The position numbers were made by a program, and so were the translations under genes. A stretch of 64,000 bases of DNA from positions 8,618,001-8,682,000 of the forward strand of contig CM114271.1 in NCBI GenBank assembly GCA_050084515.1, read 5' to 3'. The stretch is from Blasia pusilla (Eukaryota > Marchantiophyta > Marchantiopsida > Blasiales). How positions within the stretch are numbered: position 1 is the stretch's first letter; the number at the start of each line of letters is the position of its first letter. Shown piece after piece: positions 42,992 to 53,361 of the stretch. Below the pieces are notes generated by a model. That model made no database searches, was not told the DNA's origin, and saw only the letters and a program-made list of their open reading frames with translations.

Positions 42992-44606
42992 TGTGATAAC
43001 CCACTCTTTCGAGAATTTTGAAAATTTGAAATTTTTGTATTGAATTATAGTAAAGTCTTTATGAAGTGAAGACCAAAGACTCACTTCTGGAAGGAAAGAG
43101 TCTTCCTTTACTGCAATTTTGTGGGAGGATTAATGGATAGAACTTTGATGAAAAGACAAGAAATGGTAGTAGATTAAGGATTGTCTTGGAAAAGTGAGAA
43201 TTGTGTAAAAGTAGGAAAAGATAGAAAAAGAAGTTAGAAGAAGAAGCGCGGGTGCTTCGCAAGGAAGATTGCAGGAAGAACGGTGTAAAAGACTATCAAC
43301 AAAGATTGGGGAAAGCTTCTTTGTAAAGAAGATGGAAGATAGTCTCTGTACGAAGACTAGAGAAGAAGGACGAAGACTCCAGAGCAGAGACTAAGAACTC
43401 AAAGAAGCAAGAGGAAGAAGCGGAAGAGGTAAAAGAGTCTTCACAAAAGTGGACAGGAATATTAAGAAGAGGAATAGAAAGATAGAGAGTACTTGGAAAA
43501 AAAATGAAGGAAAGAGCGTAAAGACTCTTCATGGTGACACAAGGATAAGAGTCTTCGCATGAAGATAGGATAGGAAAGAGAAAGACTACAAAGACTAGGA
43601 AGAGTCTTTGCGAATAACGGCAAAGAGCGAAAAGACTGTAAAGAGTGAACCGTCGCGGCGGTTTCGGAAGCCAGAAAAGGGAGAGTCGCAGAAGTTACAT
43701 CCATTTAAAAGGGAGCGGAAAGGAAACACCATGACAATGAACAACCTTAGGAAGATGGAAGGTTGGAGAATTGGAATCAAAAAGTCAGGATTAGTAGTTA
43801 GAAATCTAGATTAGAGAAGAAAGATTAATTGGAACTATAAATACTATTTAAAGAGAAATTAGTAGAAGAAGAGATCATCGTTTTCCCTTGTATCTTGAAC
43901 TCCTCAATGTCGTTTTGTATATCTTGAGTTTACTAGCAGTCTTGGTGAGAGTGTAAGGATTTTTGTTGGGGGATGATCCAAGTTGAAGAGTCTTTTACTT
44001 TCTTAAACTTATACTACTTCTGAGTTCTTTCCACTCTTCGATGTAGAAGAAGGGTGTTCTTTCATTCCATCTGAGGTGCGGAATTGAATGTGGATCTTAT
44101 TGGGCTGCAGTAGATATGAGAGTTGAGCCTTGTAGTTTCAGAATTCCAGAAGATAATAAGGAAGAAGCTTAGGAAAATTGTTAGATAGTGAGTAACCTGC
44201 CATGATAGATTTAGTTTTGAAAGTAGGGTGAGCCGCCATTCTTGAGGTCTCTTTGAGGTCTTCATGGAGCTTGGTTATTGCAGGTTCACAAGAGTCTTCC
44301 TCTACATTTGAGAAGAGTCGTTTCTATGAGGAAAGAAGACTATCTTATCTTTTCTTTACTTTCCTGAAGTTGGAGTTAGTAGAGTTAGCGAAGCGTTTTA
44401 AGTGAAGAAAGAGATTATTCTGGTTATTTCTTATAAAACATCTCTTTACTCAGGAAAAAATGGTCTGTTGGGAACGAACTTAATACTTTTCCATAGAAAG
44501 AGTATATTTTTTCCTTGAGTTGTACATTACATTCCGCGTTTCGTCTCTTGGAATTTTCCAAGAGACATTTCCGAAACCCTCTCCAAAGCGCGATCATCGT
44601 AGCATG
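42992..44606 (+). repeat. LTR-like sequence H, truncated by a CACTA end
   Basis: Starts TGTGATAACCCACTC, like the TGTGATACCC start of the B/F LTRs, and has CTATAAATACTATTTAAAG at about 43837 as a possible promoter. The body is very rich in GAAGA words with long purine runs (43080-43720). Towards the end, GGGAACGAACTTAATAC and TACATTACATT mirror the end of the F LTRs. I see no gag or pol beside it, so it may be a solo LTR. Its end is unclear because CACTA sequence begins at 44607. Confidence 0.55.
44543..44566. other. Perfect 24-bp palindrome near the end of LTR-like H
   Basis: GTCTCTTGGAA, a TT centre and TTCCAAGAGAC pair perfectly over 11 bp. Confidence 0.6.
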
Positions 44607-45450
44607 CACTAGAAGAAATCCTTGGTTATATGACTAGGTTTTATTACTAATATGAGTCATATATTACATCCCATGACTAACAACTACTTTAGACACAAAA
44701 GCCAAGTCACATTTGCTCAAGGACTAGGCTAACTAAGGTGGTATGCTTAGATGGACATAAGTACATAACTAGAGGGAGTAGTCATAAGGCCATGACTTAC
44801 CATGACTAACGACTACTTTAGACACAAAAGCCAAGTCATATTTGCTCGAGGACTAGGCTTACTAAGGTGGTATGCTTAGGTGGACATTGGTACATGACTA
44901 GAGGGAGTACATGACTAGGCCATGATTGATATGTCATGCTACTGACATGGAAGTAGGACACGTCACTACATGACATGGAATAATTTGTGTGATATGTCAT
45001 AGATGACATGGACTGGGGAAACAAACAACCATTTTAGTCATATGTGTATCATCCTAGTCATTTTAAATGACTACTTGAGTCATATTATGTGGGACAATTA
45101 AGTGAAGTGGCGAACAAGGACCAATGAAATTATAACAATTGTATTTGAAATTTGAATGAATCAAATTGTGCAAATATTCATGACTCTATGAGTCATTACA
45201 TTTTCGGATTCGATCAAAGACAAAAACTCATGTAGTTATAGAAATGTATCATATGACTAGGCTCGATTCGTGTAGTTGAGACATACGACTCGACGAGTCA
45301 TGATGCACGACTTGACCAATCATGAGCTTGACTAATAGAGTTAGGCAAATGTGACTAAAAGAGTTTTTGGGAAGGTTGTGGTCTTTACATTAGAACTAAT
45401 TGAGTCATATTCATGTGACTCAATAAGTAATGGAGGATAGCTTTGCTAGT
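44607..45450 (+). mobile_element. 5' end of a second CACTA element with subterminal repeats
   Basis: CACTAGAAGAAATCCTTGG at 44607 is a CACTA-type terminus. It is followed by many GACTAG, GAGTCAT and TCATGACT words in both orientations. A ~120-bp unit beginning CATGACTAAC is repeated in tandem (about 44672-44789 and 44798-44914). No matching 3' end was found in the window, so the element is truncated or its other end is diverged. Confidence 0.65.
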
Positions 45451-46961
45451 AATATCAATGACTACAATAAAGTAGGCGCTTTTAATTTTGGCCATTTTGA
45501 TGCAATTTGTAATCCAAGTTTGTTTGATGGATACTATGTTCAAGAATTAGAAGCTTTGTGTTGAATTCCAATTTTGAAATGTAACAATCAACTTTTACTT
45601 TTCCATTTTTATTATGTTGGAAATAGCACACAATGCTACTAGGCTTACTAGTGGCACAACTGCATCAAACAACAAAGCCCTAGTTTTGGATAGAATCTTA
45701 TCAAAGATATTTCAAAATGACATGCTACAAAGAGCCTTACATGAAAAATAAACTACCCAGCACCTTGAAAGAAAACTTCTGATCCTCAAGAAATGTATTG
45801 CCCCTCACTAGGGAGGAGTTATCATAAAATATAGAGTAAACCCCAAATGCACGGGATTGAACCGCAATAAGAGAATTAAGCAATTGGATGATATCATATA
45901 AGACAATAATATAAAATTTGGAAGTTTTTTTTATAGTGTTGTTTCAACTAGATATAGGGAAGTCTTATGCATATTGAAATCATCCACACAAACAAAAATT
46001 GTGGATAATCTACCTCATGACTTCATCTAAAGATTGATGGAACCTGATGAAACTTCTTGTAGTGTTGAGAAGCAAGCCTAAGATATCAATGCGCCAACAG
46101 CTAGTGGTAAATCATGAATATACACTCTGGAAATCCACTTGGATTTTGTTGGATCGTGCGTGAGTTTCAAGAATGTGTGGATGTAGGTGGACAAGAAGTC
46201 AAGTCTGGAATTGATTGTATGGTCCGTCTTTAACTCTAAATACATCTCTGCAACATGCGTGCTCCTTTAGAACCTTTCTATTGTGGTAAGAAGCTAATCA
46301 TATGCAAGAGTGTGGCGAAAGTACCACTTCATAATTGTATGCGATGAAAGGAATGCCAAGTATTGTAATAGGAGTCCACACGCCGCCAATTCCATCAAAC
46401 AAGTTGAGAACCTCCAAAGGTCTAGCATTCCATTCACTAGCATTTCATCTCAAAACTTGTATCCATTCTTCACTTCCACTTAGGGCACTCCTGAAGAAAA
46501 AATGTAAAATAGACATAAACAAAACATGACATTCTCATAAAGATGCATAATGGCTTGGAAGGCAGGGTTGCAACATCATCGAGGCTACATGTGTGCTGTA
46601 ATCTAGACTATTTGGAATTCACTAGCAAAGCAACGTACAATAAGACTACACAACCTCCGTGACCTCACAGAAAAATGTCTCCATATTGCAAAAGTAAAAC
46701 TGGAAATTACTTACTAGAAGAATAAAATTTGAAACATGAGAGGACATTAATGACATACCTCTTGAGTGCATGAAACTTGAGATCATGAGTGCACTTGTTT
46801 TGTAGCTAAATTCAATATAACAACATTACTTTCAAGATGATAGATTTTACTGATCAACCTATTAATTTCCTCCCACACTAGGAAAAATAAGATAAAGAGA
46901 GTCGTCCTAAATATTCACATCCAAGGAATGTGATATCAGGATCATAGATATAGAGGGCAGC
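45451..46961 (+). other. Unassigned AT-rich sequence
   Basis: No coding pattern, LTR or TIR pair recognised. It may be the interior of the second CACTA element. Confidence 0.35.
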
Positions 46962-48120
46962 GTGACTCATTAGCACCCGTCATTGCCTCTACCGGAGCTT
47001 ACTAGGCCTCAGAAAAATCCAGGAGGACGCGCAAGAAGAGACATTATCGGAAGAGGACAAACTCTTCATCAGAGGAGTCTGAGTCTTCGTCTGACTCCTC
47101 ACATATCTTGTCAGGAAGCACTAGCAGTGAAGACTCAGAGTCTGAGGAAGACTCTAAGGGCAAAAAGAAGAAGAAATCAAGATGCCTTAGACACTCTTCG
47201 TCCTTGGGAAAAGGACGTAGGGATCAGAGCATCGCAAGTTGATGAGTCCTGCTCGTAAGACAGAGAAGGATGGGGAAAAGTTGGCCATCAGTGAGTTGAA
47301 AAAACAAATGGCCGATTTAAAAGTACATTTGGCGGCTCAAAAAGACCCCTAAGGTCTTATGTGGCCTAATATATGATGTACTGCTTGTGGGACTCAGGGG
47401 CATATAGTGCCAGAGTGCCCACTGAAACAAGATTTACGTTGGATGGAAGAAGAATCCTCAAAGGAGGAGGGGTGGTATGAAGCCGACCAGTAGGAAGGAT
47501 GTTATGCGGTTCAATTAGTTCTTGAGGCTAGTACTTCTTGCAGCTCAATCTCGAGATACGTGCCGCCAAAATTTGGAGAGCAAAGGCCTATACGACAAAT
47601 CATTGGACCCGCAGCGTTCACCCCACCAATTAAGAGGAATTATTGTTAAAATTACGGGGCAATCGATAATTGGGCAAACAATGGTCTTAACCCAAAATGA
47701 CCCGTGGGTTTGAATCCCCTATGTGGAAATTGTAAGAAGGGAGGACATACTGTAGTAGAATGTCCATAGCCTCAAGTTCCCTGGTTCTTTATCAAATATG
47801 TCACCACCCCACCGTCCCCCACCGAAGCCAATAATGATGTTAATGTGCAGCTAGTACGTGTGGAAGATATTACCTCACCCAGGAAGGCAAGGAAGGTGAC
47901 AATTGTAGAAGAAGGCCCAAAAATGAAGATTGAAGAAGAGTCCTCCGATTGGCCCGAAGACGTTCTCAACAAGGTCTTCACAATGAATATCAGGTCCAAG
48001 TCTAAGAAGAAGACTGTGAGGATGAAGACCCCAGAGTCTTCATCTTCGCAAAGTGTTTCGTCTACAAAGAAAGCGAGTGAGACATTTTGAGCATGGAAAG
48101 CTGTTCTAAAAGGCAAGGAG
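46962..48120 (+). pseudogene. gag: Gag C-terminal half of B2
   Basis: A basic and Ser-rich linker (SRRTRKKRHYRKRTNSS) is followed by CTACGTQGHIVPEC (about 47377-47420), an intact CCHC knuckle. Next are the W-Y-E-A-D segment, a degenerate knuckle (YGAIDNWANN) and CGNCKKGGHTVVEC (about 47727-47765), intact. The C-terminal part (VQLVRVEDITSPRKA, NIRSKSKKKTV) corresponds to B1. Stops at several points. Confidence 0.78.
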
Positions 48121-48279
48121 GACCCGACTGTTGATTGCAATCATCCGAAGTACTTCTACCCAAAAGTTGAGAAGCATGTCCGTAATCAAGTTCACAAAGA
48201 ACAAGCAAGTGGAGTCTTCGCACATGGCGTCTAACCCCATCACAAAGAAGGAAAAGTAGAGACCACTGTCGCTTCACCC

Positions 48280-49037
48280 TTGGTGATGGAAGCTTACGAC
48301 TTATTGAAATATTTGGCTACCAGTCCGGCAAAGATATCTTTATTGCAATTATTCATGGATAACCCCATTTATGGGAAAATACTCCACCAGTGGAAGGTTG
48401 GACGTAAGAAGGAGCGTGCAAAGAAGCTCCCGAGGTTGAAGACCTGGGTGCCCTGGAAGTGGAAGTAGAGATTGAAGGATAGACCATCAAAAAGGTCCCT
48501 ATAGATTCTGGAAGCAGGATCAACATCATGACAGAGCAAACTACTCAAGCCTTGGGTTACACTAAATATGAACCTACAGATAAATACTTACGCTTTCTTG
48601 ACCAGTCTTGCAAGCGACCTTTGGGGCAACTCACTCAAATCCCCAACATGATAGGGGGAGTGTTATTTCTCTTGGACTATCTTGTCCTTCAGCCTTTGAC
48701 AGTCACCGGTTACCCCCTGCTTATTGGGAGACTGTGGCTCTATGGAGCTCAGGATAACACGGATTGGAAGAGACAAAGATTAACTTTCCAAGCACCGTAC
48801 AGTACCCCAAAGAAGTTGGTGAAATTATCATGGAAATCTCGGCCTTCTCAAGGAGAGACACCGACCACAGATGAGGGGTATACCTCATATCAAGACCAGA
48901 CAGTTGACACAGAGTCCTCGTCCTATGTGTGCTACTTGGAGTGTTATGAGATAGATAAAGAGTACCTACAACTAGAACAAAGTAAGTCCTTTCTAGGAGA
49001 GGAGCCATCTGGGCTCACTACATATCAGTTCACATAG
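48280..49037 (+). pseudogene. pol: Protease and linker of B2
   Basis: The active site KKVPIDSGSRINIM (about 48490-48530) keeps D-S-G. QALGYTKYEPTDKYLRF, MIGGVLFLLDYLVLQPL and LLIGRLWLYGA follow as in B1. A TAG near 48465 and a TAG near 48480 break the upstream frame. The linker to RT (YVCYLECYEIDKEYLQLEQ) is open. Confidence 0.82.
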
Positions 49038-49040
49038 AAG

Positions 49041-50210
49041 ATGGTGCAGGAGAAAGACTACGAAGAAATCCTTATCACTGACACTAAGGCTTTGCGTCTA
49101 TCCACAGATTTTTCTGCGTCTGAACTTTCACAATATAAAACTTTGCTTTCGAAGTACCTTGTTGTGTTTGCCCACACCATGCATGAGATGAGAGGAGTGC
49201 GAGCCAAGTATGGAGAACATAGAATTGATTTGAAACCTGACGCACTTCTTGTGCAAATAGGTGAGTATAGGTTAAACCCAAAGTACTCTTTAATGGTCAA
49301 AGACGAAATTGATGAGAGGTTGGAAGCTGGAGTCATCTATCCGGTGCTCAATAGTGAATGGGTATCCCCCATAGTCATTGTTCCGAAGAAGAAGACATGG
49401 AAGATCCGAGTATGTCAAGATTCTAGGAAGCTTCATGTGGCCACCCTTAAGGATCACCACCCCTTGCCCTTTACGGACACTATTTTAGATAAGGTGGTCG
49501 GCCATGAAGGCTATACCTTCTTGGACGGGTATTCTCGTTACAATCAAGTATCTATCAGAGAGAGGGACCGAGCCCTGACTACCTTCACCACGGATTGGGG
49601 TACTTTTGCCTATCGAGTGATGCCTTTTGGGTTGTGTAATGCCCTGGCCACTTTCCAAAGAAAGATGATTGCTATCTTCCAAGACTATTTACGAAGATTC
49701 GTAGAGATCTTCCTATATGACGTTTATGTCTTCAACTCGGCCAAAGATCATTTGTAGAAGTTAGAGCTAACCCTGGCTCGGTGCCGAGAAGTGCAGCTAT
49801 CGTTGCATCCAGAGAAGTCTTACATTGCCATGGAACAAGGTATCCTATTAGGGCATCAAGTGTTGTCACGCGGTATTGATGTAGGTACGATGAAGGTGGA
49901 GATAATTTTGGAGTTAGAAGCTCCCACAAATCTTTGTGAGCTAAGGGGATTCCTGGGGCATGTGGGGTATTACCGCCGGTTCATCAAGGATTATGCGCTA
50001 AAGGCGAAGCCTCTAACAAACCTGCTGAAGAAGACCGAGGAATGGGAGTGGTTGCCAGCATGTCAGAGGGCATTTGAGGAGTTGAAGCATGCACTAACAA
50101 CAACTCATGTGTTCCAAGTGTATGTTGACACCTCGTTGTTTGCAATTTTTGTAGTGCTAAGTCAACTAGATGAGAAGAAGAAGGATTACCCTATCTATTA
50201 TGCAGCGTGA
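49041..50210 (+). pseudogene. pol: Reverse transcriptase of B2, catalytic box altered
   Basis: RT is open from 49041 to 49757: GEYRLNPKYSLMVKDEIDER, EWVSPIVIVPKKKTWKIRVC, FLDGYSRYNQVSIRERD and MPFGLCNALATFQ. The catalytic F-L-D-D of B1 is FLYD here (GAT to TAT), so the copy is dead. A TAG at 49756 precedes the thumb (49791-50210, LRGFLGHVGYYRRFIKDYA) and the N-terminal end of RNase H. Confidence 0.88.
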
Positions 50211-50600
50211 CAACTTTCAGTCGTAGAGCAGAAGTACACTACTATGGAGAGGGAATCCTTGGGCATGGTCTTTTCTCGCAAGAAGTTTCGGCATTACTTG
50301 TTGGGATACCCTTTTTGTTTTTCATGTCGACCATTTTGCGCTTCGTGCCGTGGTGGTCGAAGCAGATTTGTCCGACAGGATTGCCAAGTGGATTCTCTTG
50401 TTACAAGATTTTATATTTGATGTGGTGAAAAGAGCAAGAAGGATCCACACCAATGCGGACTTTCTGTCACGCTTAAGGACGCCAAAGAGCGATCTCACAA
50501 AGACCCTTGAAGACGACTTTCCAGACAAAAAATTGTTCTTGATCAGCGAGGAGGACCTGCAAAGATCTTCATATGAAGACATTCTATGATTTCTAATCAC
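50207..50600 (+). pseudogene. pol: RNase H of B2
   Basis: In two frames: LSVVEQKYTTMERESLGMVFS, then DRIAKWILLLQDFIFDVVKR, HTNADFLSRLRTPKSD. The Glu (ERE) and the last Asp (NAD) are visible. A one-base insertion near 50310, within a T run, shifts the frame. Confidence 0.75.
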
Positions 50601-50619
50601 TCTTGCTTTTCCAACTCCT

Positions 50620-51903
50620 ATGACAGTAACAGAACGGGCAGTATTCTTGCATAAGGTAGGGCCTTATGAGATCTGCCGTGATGTGTTATTCAAGCTTGGT
50701 GCGGATGGAGAATATAGAAGGTGCTTGGAGAAGGAGGAAGTTTTGCAGGTGATTGCTGCTATGCATTTGGAGTATTCCAGAGGGCATTATGCAGTCAGGA
50801 ATACTGTCAAAAAAATCTAGGCCGCATGCTACTGGTGGCCCACAATGTATCGGGATGTCAAATCCTTCATCCAAAAGTGTGATGCTTGTCAAAGAGCAGG
50901 AAGGCCGACAGTGACTTCTGGTTGGCCTTTGGTGCCTATTCTTCCCCTGGCCCCTTTTGAGAAGTGGGGTATCAATTTTGTGGGTCCTATCTCACCCGCC
51001 ACCCGATAGACACGCCGGAAGTATGTTTTAATCGTTACGGATTATTACACCAAAATGGTGGAAACATTTGCGATGCGAAAGGATGACATTGAGGTAGTGG
51101 ACAAGTTTTTATATGAAATGATTATTACTAGATATGGTTGTCCTCTGGAATTTTTGAGCAACCAGGGAACTCATTTTCTCAACCAGATGGTCAAAGCTTT
51201 GACCGACCACTTCCTAATCAAGCTCCGCAAGACAACCCCGTACAACCCCAAGGCCAATGGATTAACAGAGAAGTCCAATGGGTTGATTTGTAGGATCTTG
51301 AATCGATTGACAGTCACCTATGCATATGATTGGGATACCAAGATTCCTGCTGCACTACGAGCCTATCGCACAATGCATAAAGTAACCACCAAGTACACAC
51401 CATTCTATTTGACATATGGAATTCAACCCCTTGCTCCAATCAAATGGGATGTGCCCACCTACCAAATTATGGAAGAAGAAAGAAACGAAGAAGAGTCGGC
51501 GATCACTGGAAGGAGGAACAAGGACTTGGTTGCAGTGGAGGACGCATGACATCTTGCTCTAGGTCATATGAAGACCGTTTAGCTCCAAAGAAAGGAGCTG
51601 CATGACAAAAACTTGAGATAACAGTCAATACAAAGAGGGGATTTGGTCTTGCTCTATGACAATCGACGCCTTAAATTTCTACGGAAGCTAAAGTTAAATT
51701 GGATGGGACCTCACCAGGTCCTCGAGGTATTTGAAAATGGATCTTTAAAATTAAGAACATCAAGCAGAGAAGCACTACCAACAAGAGTGAATGGCATGCA
51801 TGTGCAAAGATACCACGCACCTGACTACAGGTTGAGGGAGGGGGTAACGAAGAAATCAGGACCAGGGAAGGTCCGACCCCCCAAGAATTGTGAAGAGTCA
51901 TAA
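50620..51903 (+). pseudogene. pol: Integrase of B2
   Basis: The HHCC zinc domain is intact in frame: MHLEYSRGHYAV, then CDACQR. The first catalytic position reads KWGINFVGPI, with Asn for Asp (GAT to AAT). The second Asp is replaced in LSNQGTHFLN (D in B1: SDRG). Glu is kept in ANGLTEKSNG. TAG at 50818 and 51007 and two further stops near 51580 and 51619 interrupt it. The tail KLNWMGPHQVLEVFENGSLK, then VNGMHVQRYHAP, equals B1. Confidence 0.85.
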
Positions 51904-52038
51904 GCAACCCAGGATAGGAGTCTTCATCTCCGGTCGTGTTTGCTGGGTCTTCGCAGTCTTGGTCTTTGCACTACCTAAAAAAAAACAACCAAAAACTCGT
52001 AACGAGGAGCACGACCGTTACGTAAAATTGGCGATAAT

Positions 52039-52113
52039 GTGAAAGGAGCGACAACGCGCTCTCAGTCCAGCTCCTGAAGTCCTGGACTGAGAGCGCGTTG
52101 TCACTCATTTCAC
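52039..52113. other. Long hairpin between integrase and the 3' ORF of B2
   Basis: A perfect 21-bp stem (52050-52070 with 52082-52102; core ACGCGCTCTCAGTCCAG) around an 11-nt loop. Pairing extends outward to GTGAAA and TTTCAC with two mismatches, giving 32-bp arms. B1 lacks an equivalent at the same position (about 150-230). Confidence 0.8.
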
Positions 52114-52158
52114 ATCGCAAGAAGCCTGAGTAACCTCAAGAGCCGACCAAAGAAAACT

Positions 52159-53361
52159 TTGCACCGGTATCACAAGAATCGTAGGAAGCAGGCCAGTTTG
52201 TGTAGAGAGGGAGACATGGTGCTCATGAAATGCGGAGTGTATCCAGCACTAAGGATTCTAAAGGAATTGCATGAGGCCCTGAAGGAGTGGTCGTTGTGGC
52301 AGTTCTTTGGGGCAGATTTTTCTCCATCGTCGGTGGCGTTACTCACGGAGCTCCATTCAAGTTCCAAGGTGGTCGATTTGGGGAAGAAGGGTTACAAGTA
52401 TCAAGCGTAGCGGGCTTCGTAGTGTGCTGACTTGTGGCGCATCACGTATGAGCTTCCCGCGGCTCCAGAGCAAGAATTGGACTACGACGCTCTTGTCCAA
52501 CAAGAAGAATTGGAAGAGTTTGGTTGCGTTATAGAGGATCGATTAGGAAGGAACGGCTACAAGCCGCAAATGTTGAGTCCTCCCTTGTTTGCACAATTTT
52601 GTAGGGTTTACTCGATGTGTTTCAATCCTGGTAGAACATATTATATGAGTAACAAGCTCGTCAAACAATGTTACACTCTTTGGAACATGCATCTGCACCC
52701 CAAAGAACAAGGAGTGGATTTTTCAGCTCTTGTCCATGCCCATGTATTTAGTTTGATAACCGCTTTGACACTTGGGGAGAAGTCATATCTCTCTCCTTTC
52801 TTAATCTGGATGTATTCACAGGTCGGGGAGGTTACCACCGACGAGTCTTTTGAGTGGATCTCAGCTACTCCAATTTGAAGACCGCAACCTACCAAAGTGT
52901 CTACTTTAGGTACAAAGGAGGAAGCAACTATAACCCCATTGGCCATACCACAAAGTGTTCAGAGGACCAAGAAGAGGCCGATGGAAGGATCTTCATCCCG
53001 GCCACCCTCATAAACGCATGAGGTACCAAGACCTAAGACGGTTCGGATGGAGATCCAGAATTGGAAGAGGCAGCCGAGATACCAGCGGCTAAAGCAATAA
53101 AACCGCCGGTTGTTCCTGCCGGTTTGCAAGACAATTTGGTTGTGCAGCCTGTGCACACCATCTTACGACAATCTGACTTCATTTTTGGAAGTTGCGGAGC
53201 CAATTCTTGAAGAACTGAAGAAGATGGGAAATTTGTCCGACCATGTGGTGGCACAAAAATACATAGGACTTCTCAGGAACCTGCATCGTGTCCAGCTGCA
53301 GCAAACGGTCAACGAGTCAATGGAGCGCCATAATCGGAAAAATCTTTGGGAGATCATGTAA
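52159..53361 (+). pseudogene. Post-integrase ORF of B2
   Basis: Pieces: 52216-52410 (MVLMKCGVYPALRILKEL), 52432-52878 (148 aa, ITYELPAAPEQELDYDALVQ, LSPPLFAQFCRVYSMCFNPG, HAHVFSLITALTLGEKSYLS) and 53110-53361 (TSFLEVAEPILEELKKMGN), separated by stops. The last piece aligns with the start of the coiled-coil ORF in F1 (about 10135). So the family encodes a second protein after integrase, reconstructed only in part: a globular N-terminal region followed by a coiled coil. I recognise no enzyme motif, signal peptide or membrane segment. Confidence 0.6.

Larger units (their letters stand above)
46962..53361 (+). mobile_element. Ty3/gypsy element B2 (B/F family) without LTRs
   Basis: Gag from the basic linker on (46962-48120), protease (48280-49037), RT (49041-50210), RNase H (50207-50600), integrase (50620-51903), a spacer with a long hairpin, then the post-integrase ORF (52159-53361). 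It begins inside gag at the codons for RDSL and ends inside the 3' ORF, with no LTR on either side. It is colinear with B1. Confidence 0.85.

Noticed and set aside
46875-46895. CACTAGGAAAAATAAG as another CACTA end
   Set aside because: A single short match without subterminal repeats, a partner or a target duplication.
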